Shown here: in pieces, positions 1 through 5,727 of the stretch | How positions within the stretch are numbered: position 1 is the first letter of the stretch | How the letters are laid out: each line of letters opens with the position of its first letter | Assembly (NCBI GenBank): GCA_019747455.1 | Contig: JAIEQT010000283.1 | Coordinates: forward strand, 1 to 5,727 | Origin: Chitinophagaceae bacterium | GTDB taxonomy: Bacteria; Bacteroidota; Bacteroidia; Chitinophagales; Chitinophagaceae | Reading direction: 5' to 3' | DNA: 5,727 bases | Translations under genes and position numbers: made by a program | Notes under the pieces: generated by a model | Told to the model about the DNA's origin: nothing | The model's input: the letters and a program-made list of their open reading frames with translations, nothing else | Databases searched by the model: none

Positions 1-1
1 A

Positions 2-745
2 TTTATACAAAGCTATAAGCCTTTGTATGCTGATGTGCAACAAATATTTGGGCATATCGATCAAACTTCTACGGCTATACAAAATGGATTTAGATATCTC
101 CATTATTATTTTCCTACCTATAAACTACCTTCTAGATTCATCACTTTTATTGGCCCGATAAATAGTTATGCCAGCATCATTACCAACGATGCGGTAGCCA
201 TAGGCTTACAATTATTTTTAGGTGCCGATCATTCCTTATATAAAACGGAGCAGGCGCAGGCATTATATCCAGCTTTTATATCCCGTAAATTCGATAAGGC
301 ATATATTCCGGTTAGTGTAATGAATACCGTTATCGATGATATTTATCCAAACAAGAGTTTAGGATTACCACTGGTAGCACAAATGGTGGAGGCGGGTAAA
401 AGATTATATTTATTAGATGCGGTATTGCCTGCTCTTGCCGATACGGTAAAGATAGGATATACGAAAGCGCAACTGACAGATGTGATTGAAAATGAACGAA
501 CTGTTTGGAGTTATTTTGTACAAGCCGATATCCTTTATAAATCTGATCCTGAACTAACCAGAGATTTTATTAATGATGGTCCATATACTGCAGCTTTGGG
601 TAATAACTCGCCAGGTAGAATTGGATTATTTGTAGGCTGGCAAATCGTAAAAAAATGGATGCAAAAAAATCCTGGCATAACCATGAAAGGGTTGATGGAA
701 AAAGATCCTAATAGTCTTTTTGCAGAAGCGAAGTATAAACCCTAA
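2..745 (+). CDS. gldB: Gliding motility lipoprotein GldB, 5'-truncated by the window edge
   Basis: The reading frame is open from base 2 to the TAA at 743-745 and gives 247 residues. The TTG at 23 is an internal codon rather than a believable start, because the frame continues upstream to the edge. Recognised from family-like stretches: AIGLQLFLGAD, then YPAFISRKFD, then KSLGLPLVAQMVEAGKRLYL, then KIGYTKAQL, and near the end SPGRIGLFVGWQIVKKWM. GldB proteins are usually about 320 residues, so the missing part should be the lipoprotein signal peptide, the lipobox Cys and some 70 residues. In Flavobacterium GldB is an envelope lipoprotein needed for gliding and linked to the type IX secretion machinery, but homologues also occur in non-gliding Bacteroidota, so motility cannot be inferred. 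No gldC follows; apaG lies tail-to-tail, sharing stop-codon bases. Family assignment is firm; role in this organism is inference. Confidence 0.9.
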   Translation, partial: FIQSYKPLYADVQQIFGHIDQTSTAIQNGFRYLHYYFPTYKLPSRFITFIGPINSYASIITNDAVAIGLQLFLGADHSLYKTEQAQALYPAFISRKFDKAYIPVSVMNTVIDDIYPNKSLGLPLVAQMVEAGKRLYLLDAVLPALADTVKIGYTKAQLTDVIENERTVWSYFVQADILYKSDPELTRDFINDGPYTAALGNNSPGRIGLFVGWQIVKKWMQKNPGITMKGLMEKDPNSLFAEAKYKP

Positions 746-1128
746 TTTAATTTTGCAGGAGCCACTAATTCGAAAGCAGGAATTTTTACCGAAAAGATCT
801 CTTTGTTATATTGATTCTCCATCTCATAGTGACCGTACATTTTTCCCATCTCTGTTTTTAAATTACACCCACTTACATATTGATAACTTTCTCCTGCGCT
901 TAAAACAGGCTGAACCCCAACAACACCCTCGCCCTCAACCTCTCTTTTTTCCGCATTGCTATCAAATATTATCCATTTACGACGTAACAATTTTACGGTA
1001 AATTTATTATGGTTTTCGATGGTAATTCGGTAGGCAAACATGAACTCGCCTTTCATCGGATTGCTGTAGTCGTCCTGATAAAAAGTTTCAATAGTTATTT
1101 CGATGCCTTCCGATATTGTAGAAATCAT
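742..1128 (-). CDS. apaG: ApaG domain protein (DUF525 family)
   Basis: A complete 128-residue protein, matching the usual ApaG length of about 125. Visible hallmarks are FAYRITIEN (residues 31-39), the Gly-rich EVEGEGVVGVQP (63-74), GESYQYVSG (79-87) and GHYEM (99-103), which closely follow the E. coli protein. The family is a single fibronectin-III-like beta sandwich in the cytoplasm. In Salmonella apaG is tied to Co2+ resistance and Mg2+ efflux, and the same fold occurs in some eukaryotic F-box proteins. The biochemical function is unsettled, so 'Co2+/Mg2+ efflux protein' is a genetic label only. The ATG at 1126-1128 is chosen because the protein then aligns from its first residues with known ApaG. 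There is no clear Shine-Dalgarno sequence. The gene diverges from icd and does not sit with ksgA/apaH as in enterobacteria. Its TAG stop (742-744) overlaps the gldB TAA (743-745). Confidence 0.96.
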   Translation of the reverse strand: MISTISEGIEITIETFYQDDYSNPMKGEFMFAYRITIENHNKFTVKLLRRKWIIFDSNAEKREVEGEGVVGVQPVLSAGESYQYVSGCNLKTEMGKMYGHYEMENQYNKEIFSVKIPAFELVAPAKLN

Positions 1129-1144
1129 AGGTTCCGTTGTAGGA

Positions 1145-1174
1145 TAAAGTTAGGAAAATTAACTGCCTGTACAA
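1145..1174 (-). promoter_or_regulatory. Candidate apaG promoter (Bacteroidota type)
   Basis: On the minus strand, TAACTTTA (plus-strand 1145-1152) matches the Bacteroidota -7 consensus TAnnTTTG at all but the last base. A TTG (plus-strand 1172-1174) lies 19 bp upstream of it, a normal spacing for the -33 element. Transcription would begin about 10 bases before the apaG ATG, giving a very short leader. This is a motif match only, in AT-rich DNA. Confidence 0.45.
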
Positions 1175-1185
1175 CTTTTAGGGAT

Positions 1186-1212
1186 GAATTAAATACGAAT
1201 TAATAATGAATT
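1186..1212. repeat. Three GAATT elements in exact 11-bp phase
   Basis: GAATT occurs at 1186-1190, 1197-1201 and 1208-1212, each start exactly 11 bases after the previous one. The copies are followed by AAATAC, AATAAT and TGGAGA, so the first two share GAATTAA. The array lies between the divergent apaG and icd promoters and ends about 15 bp upstream of the icd -7 element. Such helical phasing fits an UP-like element, intrinsic curvature or an operator. Chance in an AT-rich intergenic stretch is also possible. Confidence 0.4.
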
Positions 1213-1235
1213 TGGAGAAGTGAGCCGTACTTTTG
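1211..1235 (+). promoter_or_regulatory. Candidate icd promoter with perfect TAnnTTTG
   Basis: TACTTTTG at 1228-1235 is a full match to the Bacteroidota -7 consensus TAnnTTTG, in the context GCCG-TACTTTTG-CA that is typical of this phylum. The only upstream TTTG is at 1211-1214, 13 bp away, which is shorter than the usual roughly 19-bp spacing, so the -33 part is weak or replaced by the phased AT-rich repeats. The start of transcription would be near 1241, leaving a leader of about 16 bases. An A-rich stretch sits directly before the ATG at 1257 instead of a Shine-Dalgarno sequence. Confidence 0.6.
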
Positions 1236-1256
1236 CAACACCCGAAAAAATAAAAC

Positions 1257-2711
1257 ATGACAAAGATCGCTGTTGCCAAAGGAGATGGAATCGGTCCAGA
1301 AATTATGGATGCCGTACTTTCTATTTTTAATGCCGCCCAGGTACCCCTTGAATATGCTTTTGTAGATATGGGTAAATGGGTTTTTGATAAAGGATTTAGT
1401 AATGGCATGACCCCCGAAGCCCAGCAAACTATTGAGTCTTTAGGTATTCTTTTCAAAGGGCCCATGGAAACGCCCAAAGGTAAAGGGGTGAAAAGTGTAA
1501 ACGTAACCGCCCGTAAAACATGGAATACCTATGCCAATAAAAGAACTTTTCAAACCTTACATGGTGTAGATACCGTTTTTAGTAAGGCCGGGATACCTAT
1601 AGATATTACTATAGTTCGTGAAAATATTGAAGATACCTATGGGGGTATCGAACACATGCTTACCAATGATGTGGCTTTAAGCAGAAGATTTATTACCCGT
1701 CCGGGGAGTATGCAGGTAATTAAATATGCCTTCGAAATGGCTAAGAAAAAGGGGGCGAGAAGAATTACGTGCGGACATAAAGCCAATATCATGAAAATAA
1801 CGGATGGGTTATTTTTAGAAGTTTTTTATGAAGTGGCGAAAGAATACCCTGAGTTAAAAGCAGATGATGTGATTGTTGATGATCTTTGTATGAAGCTGGT
1901 GAGTAAACCCGATTTGTTTGATGTAGTGGTGCTCACCAATTTACAAGGTGATATTGTGAGCGATTTATGTGCCGGTTTGGTAGGAGGTTTAGGCTTTGCA
2001 CCATCGGCAAATATTGGGGATCATATCTCTATTTTTGAGGCGGTACATGGAACAGCGCCTGATATTGCAGGTAAAAATATTGCTAACCCAACGGCTTTAT
2101 TATTAAGTGGTTTTGGAATGCTCCGCCACTTAGGGCTTATGGAAACCTCTGCCATGATTGAAAACGCATTACTATATACACTAGAAAGTGGTAAGCACAC
2201 AGGCGATTTTGGCGATAAGAATTCTCCCGCTTTAAATACCACCGAATTTGCCGCTGCTATTATTGGTAATTTCGGCAAACAGCCGGTTTATAATCCAAAG
2301 CCACTACTCAGCAATATGCCTGTAACGCCTACTGTGTTTAAGCTTGAGAAAAACCCGATGCTAGAAACCACAGAAACAGTGGAAGAATTTATAGTAGGGG
2401 TAGATATGTTTATAGAAAGTAATGAGCAGCCGAATGTAGTTGCAGAAAAATGTTTGAAGCACACCCTTGATATATTTAAATTAGTAACCATCAGTAATAG
2501 AGGTACACAGGTTTGGCCCAAAGGATCTGTATTCACTAACCTGGTAAACCAATATCGTTGTCGCTTTGAAAGTGTGGGCGATATACCACTTACACAAACG
2601 GATATACTTGAATTATACAGAAGGTTAATGCAAGATTTCAAAATATGTTCTACCGAGTTATTGAACATGTGGGGAGATAAAAAAGCATATAGCTTAGCAC
2701 AGGGGCAATAA
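1257..2711 (+). CDS. icd: Isocitrate dehydrogenase, Thermus-like type with C-terminal domain, probably NAD-preferring
   Basis: The 484-residue enzyme oxidatively decarboxylates isocitrate to 2-oxoglutarate in the TCA cycle (cytoplasm). The N-terminus GDGIGPEI (9-16) is typical of the isocitrate/isopropylmalate dehydrogenase family. By motif alignment with E. coli Icd, the substrate residues are S80, N82, R86, R96, R121, Y128 and K180, and the Mg2+ ligands are D209, D232 and D236, all present. NLQGDIVSD (228-236) begins the family signature. HGTAPDIAGKNIANP (264-278) is the adenosine-binding loop; D269-I270 replace E. coli Lys344-Tyr345, the classic NADP determinants, and match NAD-using relatives. 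The last 140 or so residues, with VGVDMFIESNE (380-390), TISNRGTQVWP (411-421) and QYRCRF (432-437), form the extra domain of Thermus thermophilus-type enzymes. The ATG at 1257 follows the candidate promoter and an A-rich leader. The E2 gene follows closely. Databases would probably label it NADP-dependent; I doubt that label. Confidence 0.96.
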   Translation: MTKIAVAKGDGIGPEIMDAVLSIFNAAQVPLEYAFVDMGKWVFDKGFSNGMTPEAQQTIESLGILFKGPMETPKGKGVKSVNVTARKTWNTYANKRTFQTLHGVDTVFSKAGIPIDITIVRENIEDTYGGIEHMLTNDVALSRRFITRPGSMQVIKYAFEMAKKKGARRITCGHKANIMKITDGLFLEVFYEVAKEYPELKADDVIVDDLCMKLVSKPDLFDVVVLTNLQGDIVSDLCAGLVGGLGFAPSANIGDHISIFEAVHGTAPDIAGKNIANPTALLLSGFGMLRHLGLMETSAMIENALLYTLESGKHTGDFGDKNSPALNTTEFAAAIIGNFGKQPVYNPKPLLSNMPVTPTVFKLEKNPMLETTETVEEFIVGVDMFIESNEQPNVVAEKCLKHTLDIFKLVTISNRGTQVWPKGSVFTNLVNQYRCRFESVGDIPLTQTDILELYRRLMQDFKICSTELLNMWGDKKAYSLAQGQ

Positions 2712-2757
2712 AATGCCAAAAAATCTTGTAATTTCACGCCCTATAAATGATACTACA

Positions 2758-4434
2758 ATGGCTGAAGTGATCTTAATGCCCCGTTTGAGTGATACCATGA
2801 CAGAAGGCGTAATTGCAGCATGGCACAAGCAGGTTGGTGATACTGTGAAAAAAGGTGATTTATTGGCAGAAATTGAAACGGATAAAGCTACCATGGAGCT
2901 TGAAAGCTACCAGGATGGTGTGCTTTTACATATTGGAACTCCCAATGGTGGTAAACTACAAGTAAATGATTTATTGGCCATTTTTGGTAAGCAGGGTGAA
3001 GATATAAGCGAATTAGTGAAAATTCATCAGAATGGGGGTACGGTAACTTCAAGTGATCCGGCAACACCTGTTACTGATACGGTAACCCCACAAGCCTCAA
3101 CGGAAGCGCCTGCCTCTTCTTCAAATGCAGTAGATATTTCAACTATGGAAGAAGTGGTACTTATGCCTCGTTTGAGTGATACGATGACGGAAGGTGTGAT
3201 TGCAGGATGGCAGAAAAATGTAGGTGATACAGTAAAGAAAGGAGATGTATTGGCCGATATCGAAACCGATAAAGCTACCATGGAATTGGAGAGTTATAAG
3301 GATGGTGTATTGCTTTATCAGGGTGCCAAAGCGGGCGAGAAAATTTTAGTGAATGATTTATTATGCATTATCGGCAAAGCGGGCATGGATATTGCTCCCA
3401 TCTTAGCCGCTGCTAAATCTGGAAGTGGTACGGCCAATAACAATACTACGGCTGCGCCTCAAGCTACTACAGCATCAACAATTACTCCTGCGGCCAAGCC
3501 TACAGTTGCTACCGCTACTGTGGTAAATGAAGGAAGAATTTTCGCATCTCCACTTGCCAAAAAATTAGCTGCAGAAAAAGGAGTTGATCTTAAATATGTG
3601 AAGGGCTCGGGTGATAACGGCAGAATTACCAAATCGGATGTAGATGAGTTTATAGCTACGCCCAGTGTTGCTGCTGCTCCGCAACCATCAGTTACAAGCG
3701 CACCTTCAACAAGTGTAGCTAAGCCTGCTGTCTCCACGGCCCCTGCAGGTGTTGTGAGTTTTGATGACGTGCCTGTTTCTCAAATGAGAAAAGTTATAGC
3801 TCGCAGGTTAAGTGAAAGCCTTTTCACAGCCCCACACTTTTTCCTCACCATGCGTATTGATATGGACGCTGCGATTGCGGCTCGTGCCAAAATGAATGAA
3901 GTGGCGGCTATTAAGATCAGCTTCAATGATATGGTGCTGAAAGCTACTGCCATGGCTTTAAAACAACACCCGAAAGTAAATGGTAGTTGGTTAGGCGAGT
4001 CTATCCGTTATAATCATCATATCAATATTGGCGTTGCTGTTGCTGTAGAAGAGGGGTTATTGGTTCCCGTAGTACGTTTCGCGGATACTAAGTCATTAAG
4101 TCAAATTGGTGCAGAGGTTAAAGATTACGCACAAAGAGCGAAAGATAAAAAGTTGCAACCTGCCGATTGGGAAGGAAGTACATTCACTATTTCTAATTTA
4201 GGGATGTTTGGTATCGACCAATTTACGGCTATCATAAATCCACCTGATGCCTGTATTCTTGCTGTAGGCGGTATTGCTCAAGAACCTGTAGTTAAGAACG
4301 GACAAATAGTGCCGGGTAATATTATGAAAGTTACTTTAAGCTGCGACCATCGTGTTGTGGATGGAGCAACCGGCGCTGCTTTCTTACAAACGCTTAAACA
4401 ACTTTTAGAAGAGCCGGTAAGAATGCTCGTTTAA
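2758..4434 (+). CDS. pdhC: Pyruvate dehydrogenase E2 (dihydrolipoamide acetyltransferase) with two lipoyl domains
   Basis: Core subunit of the pyruvate dehydrogenase complex, moving acetyl groups from E1 through lipoyl-lysine to CoA. Numbered from the ATG at 2758 (558 residues): lipoyl domain 1 at about 2-78 with lipoyl-lysine K43 in ETDKATME; lipoyl domain 2 at about 131-207 with K172 in the same motif; peripheral-subunit-binding domain at 260-299 (IFASPLAKKLA to GRITKSDVDEFI); catalytic domain from about 335 to the end, with FTISNLGMFG and the active-site DHRVVDG (H531, D535). Flexible linkers rich in Ala, Pro, Thr and Ser separate the domains. FGIDQFTAIINPP and MPRLSDTMTEGVIA point to the mitochondrial-like PDH E2 rather than the 2-oxoglutarate or branched-chain type. 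An in-frame ATG at 2713, one base after the icd stop and behind AGGGG, would add 15 residues; 2758 is preferred because the family normally begins MAEV-MPRLSDTM. E1 and E3 genes are not in the window. Co-transcription with icd is likely. Confidence 0.95.
   Translation: MAEVILMPRLSDTMTEGVIAAWHKQVGDTVKKGDLLAEIETDKATMELESYQDGVLLHIGTPNGGKLQVNDLLAIFGKQGEDISELVKIHQNGGTVTSSDPATPVTDTVTPQASTEAPASSSNAVDISTMEEVVLMPRLSDTMTEGVIAGWQKNVGDTVKKGDVLADIETDKATMELESYKDGVLLYQGAKAGEKILVNDLLCIIGKAGMDIAPILAAAKSGSGTANNNTTAAPQATTASTITPAAKPTVATATVVNEGRIFASPLAKKLAAEKGVDLKYVKGSGDNGRITKSDVDEFIATPSVAAAPQPSVTSAPSTSVAKPAVSTAPAGVVSFDDVPVSQMRKVIARRLSESLFTAPHFFLTMRIDMDAAIAARAKMNEVAAIKISFNDMVLKATAMALKQHPKVNGSWLGESIRYNHHINIGVAVAVEEGLLVPVVRFADTKSLSQIGAEVKDYAQRAKDKKLQPADWEGSTFTISNLGMFGIDQFTAIINPPDACILAVGGIAQEPVVKNGQIVPGNIMKVTLSCDHRVVDGATGAAFLQTLKQLLEEPVRMLV
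2764..2991 (+). repeat. Intragenic direct repeat, copy 1 (lipoyl domain 1)
   Basis: Codes for 76 residues from EVILMPRLSD to AIFGK. It aligns without gaps to the copy 387 bases (129 codons) downstream; I count 59 of 76 residues identical. DNA identity is lower because synonymous positions differ, but GATAAAGCTACCATGGA at 2881-2897, around the lipoyl-lysine codon, is exact in both copies. Confidence 0.9.
3151..3378 (+). repeat. Intragenic direct repeat, copy 2 (lipoyl domain 2)
   Basis: Codes for 76 residues from EVVLMPRLSD to CIIGK, the partner of the copy starting at 2764. The exact 17-base match lies at 3268-3284 and includes the second lipoyl-lysine codon (3271-3273). The most divergent stretch is near the end of the domain, where TPNGGKLQ is replaced by AKAGEKIL. 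Confidence 0.9.
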
Positions 4435-4436
4435 AG

Positions 4437-4480
4437 GTCAGTGGTCAATAGTCTTCTACCAATGACCACTGACTATTGAC
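4437..4480. repeat. Heptamer-built inverted repeat in the convergent spacer, possible bidirectional terminator
   Basis: Two overlapping perfect inverted repeats fill the gap between the E2 stop and the protease stop. GTCAGTGGTCA (4437-4447) pairs with TGACCACTGAC (4463-4473): 11 bp, 15-base loop. GTCAATAGTC (4444-4453) pairs with GACTATTGAC (4471-4480): 10 bp, 17-base loop. The arms share bases, so the two hairpins exclude each other. The sequence reads as seven-base units: GTCAGTG, GTCAATA, then on the other side ACCACTG, ACTATTG, ACTAATC, which are the same units in inverted form. The position suits a bidirectional terminator, but no U-rich tract follows the hairpin on either strand, so a canonical intrinsic terminator is not supported. 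It could instead be a dispersed genomic repeat. Confidence 0.7.
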
Positions 4481-5727
4481 TAATCAAAGTCGCACCCAAT
4501 AGGAGCTCCCGGAGGAATTTCTTTGTGAAGAGGCAAACTTATTTCTTTAGGTTTATCTATTCGCTCTACAGCATATAAGTAGTGGGCCCTATCGGCACTT
4601 GTTTTACTTAAGGCAGTTGCCTGTTTTTTAATTTTTTGTAATTGTTCGAAACAAATAGATTTAACAGCGTAGTTAGCTTGTTCGCTCTGACTTAACCCGA
4701 GTAACCAGGTTAACACCATTTGTTGAGTTTGTAATTGTATAGAACGCTTCAAACCCTTTTCGGGAGCAGCATTCCAAACGGTATTTATAATAGCTGTTAC
4801 AACATCGTCCCAGCCCGTTGTGCCTGCTCTAGCTTTTTGTTGAACTAGTCTATTCGCTCTTTCCGGATGAAAAAGAAATCCGAGTTCATAATTTGCTAAA
4901 GCTTCAGCAGCGGCTAGCGCGTCGAAACTCATACCTGTTCTTTTCGGAAATAATTCACCCAAACCATAGTACTCAGGAGGTCTTGGTGGAATTAGTCCAA
5001 TAATAGCTTCCGGAATCGTGAGTATTTCGGGTGTTAAGCAGTTTACAGCTTCCTTCAAAGCAGCTTCCTGAATGGTTTTCGGGAGAATAGTAGGACTAAT
5101 TTGTTTACTATCTCCTTTAACCTGGTAGCTATAATTCATGCCGCCAATTAATTTGGTAACAGCCTCGAGCTGGTATCTATGATAATTGTAAACAGGTACA
5201 AGCGCATCTTCTAGCTTACTGATGGGCGTATTATTTTGAATATTATTTAAAGAGAAAGTAGAAAGCGCCTTATTTCTAACGGCCAGTACATTTTTTAATT
5301 CACTAATAGCATCTGTTCCATTATCCCATAAATGGGCCTTGGGATGAAAGCCGCCCGCTGCGCGGGCGTCGGCATCGGCTATAAATAATAGTCCATTCGC
5401 ACTGTTCTCTTCCAACATATTATTTAATAACTTTTCTTCATTGGTACCCGGCGCAAAATCACTATAGCCATACATGATAGCTCTTTTATCCCAAGCACCA
5501 ATTTCATTGGTATATACATTTGAAAAATCCATCGCTCCCTTATTATTCAATGTAATAGCAGGATGCGGGTAATCCATTACAGAAGCTCTATTATTCATGC
5601 TCGATGCATAATTATGCTGAAGCCCTAATGTATGCCCCACTTCATGTGCTGCTAATTGTCGCAGTCTTTGCAAGGCTGCCTTTTTCATGGTTTCCGGAAC
5701 CGGTTTTCCGGTTTCATATGGACTTAA
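4480..5727 (-). CDS. Zinc-dependent metalloprotease of the met-zincin (DUF4953) type, N-terminus outside the window
   Basis: The minus-strand frame is open from the window edge (5727) to the TAG at 4480-4482, 415 residues. The ATG at 5688 is internal: 13 further codons upstream remain open, and the zinc site would otherwise lie only 15 residues from the start. HEVGHTLGLQH (codons at 5614-5646) is the metzincin zinc site HExxHxxGxxH with three His ligands and the catalytic Glu. SVMDYPHP, with its Met 13 residues after the last His, is a plausible Met-turn. The following region (EIGAWDKRAIMYGYSDF and the long helical C-terminus ending PPGAPIGCDFD) resembles the large Bacteroidota proteases carrying DUF5117/DUF5118 domains before the met-zincin domain, commonly about 800 residues. 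Roughly the N-terminal half, with any signal peptide, would then be missing here. No type IX sorting domain is visible at the C-terminus. Substrate unknown; export is inferred from the family. Confidence 0.9.
   Translation of the reverse strand, partial: LSPYETGKPVPETMKKAALQRLRQLAAHEVGHTLGLQHNYASSMNNRASVMDYPHPAITLNNKGAMDFSNVYTNEIGAWDKRAIMYGYSDFAPGTNEEKLLNNMLEENSANGLLFIADADARAAGGFHPKAHLWDNGTDAISELKNVLAVRNKALSTFSLNNIQNNTPISKLEDALVPVYNYHRYQLEAVTKLIGGMNYSYQVKGDSKQISPTILPKTIQEAALKEAVNCLTPEILTIPEAIIGLIPPRPPEYYGLGELFPKRTGMSFDALAAAEALANYELGFLFHPERANRLVQQKARAGTTGWDDVVTAIINTVWNAAPEKGLKRSIQLQTQQMVLTWLLGLSQSEQANYAVKSICFEQLQKIKKQATALSKTSADRAHYLYAVERIDKPKEISLPLHKEIPPGAPIGCDFD

Noticed and set aside
720..1203. 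Plus-strand open frames at 720-1001 and 1009-1203 opposite apaG
   Set aside because: apaG on the minus strand is unmistakable; these translations look like random composition.
1494..1496. Ser80 of isocitrate dehydrogenase as a regulatory phosphorylation site, like Ser113 of E. coli
   Set aside because: The Ser is a conserved substrate-binding residue in the family anyway, and no AceK kinase gene is in the window, so regulation cannot be claimed.
2288..2737. Minus-strand open frame of 149 codons opposite the icd C-terminal region
   Set aside because: It overlaps strongly supported icd sequence, resembles no family and shows no promoter or start context of its own.
2694..3281. Two antisense open frames (2694-2894 and 3027-3281, minus strand) that share nearly the same predicted N-terminus, MVALSVSISAN
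   Set aside because: They lie opposite the two lipoyl-domain repeats; their similarity only mirrors the duplicated coding sequence on the plus strand.
4435..4482. Canonical rho-independent terminator after the E2 gene
   Set aside because: A hairpin is present but no T-rich tract follows it on either strand, so I listed it as an inverted repeat with possible terminator function only.
1..5727. A defence system, mobile element, CRISPR array or other undescribed system
   Set aside because: All five genes belong to recognisable housekeeping or envelope families. I saw no transposase, integrase, repeat-spacer array or unexplained long non-coding stretch.

Overview
This window is ordinary core-genome DNA from a member of the Bacteroidota, most likely the Chitinophagia/Sphingobacteriia side. 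That placement is inferred from a GldB gliding-motility lipoprotein, a Bacteroidota-type met-zincin protease, a TAnnTTTG-type promoter motif, A-rich translation starts with little or no Shine-Dalgarno sequence, and an AT-rich composition. No mobile element, phage gene, CRISPR array, tRNA or rRNA is visible.

Layout: (1) bases 2-745, plus strand, the 3' part of gldB, cut by the left edge. (2) 742-1128, minus strand, complete apaG, convergent with gldB; the two stop codons overlap. (3) 1129-1256, a divergent intergenic region with a candidate promoter on each strand and three GAATT elements spaced exactly 11 bp apart. (4) 1257-2711, plus strand, an isocitrate dehydrogenase of the Thermus-like type with an extra C-terminal domain. 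(5) 2758-4434 (alternative start 2713), plus strand, the E2 subunit of pyruvate dehydrogenase with two lipoyl domains, probably in one transcript with icd. (6) 4435-4479, a short convergent spacer filled by a heptamer-based inverted repeat. (7) 4480-5727, minus strand, the C-terminal part of a zinc metalloprotease, cut by the right edge.

The central pair makes metabolic sense. E2 forms acetyl-CoA from pyruvate, and isocitrate dehydrogenase oxidises isocitrate further round the TCA cycle, so co-transcription would couple entry into the cycle with flux through it. The PDH E1 and E3 genes are not in the window. The flanking genes (cell-surface gliding lipoprotein, ApaG, secreted-type protease) show no obvious functional link to this pair.

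I found no undescribed system. The points most worth a second look are the Asp-Ile pair at the coenzyme-specificity position of the isocitrate dehydrogenase, which suggests NAD+ rather than NADP+, the helically phased repeats in front of icd, and the heptamer hairpin between the convergent genes.
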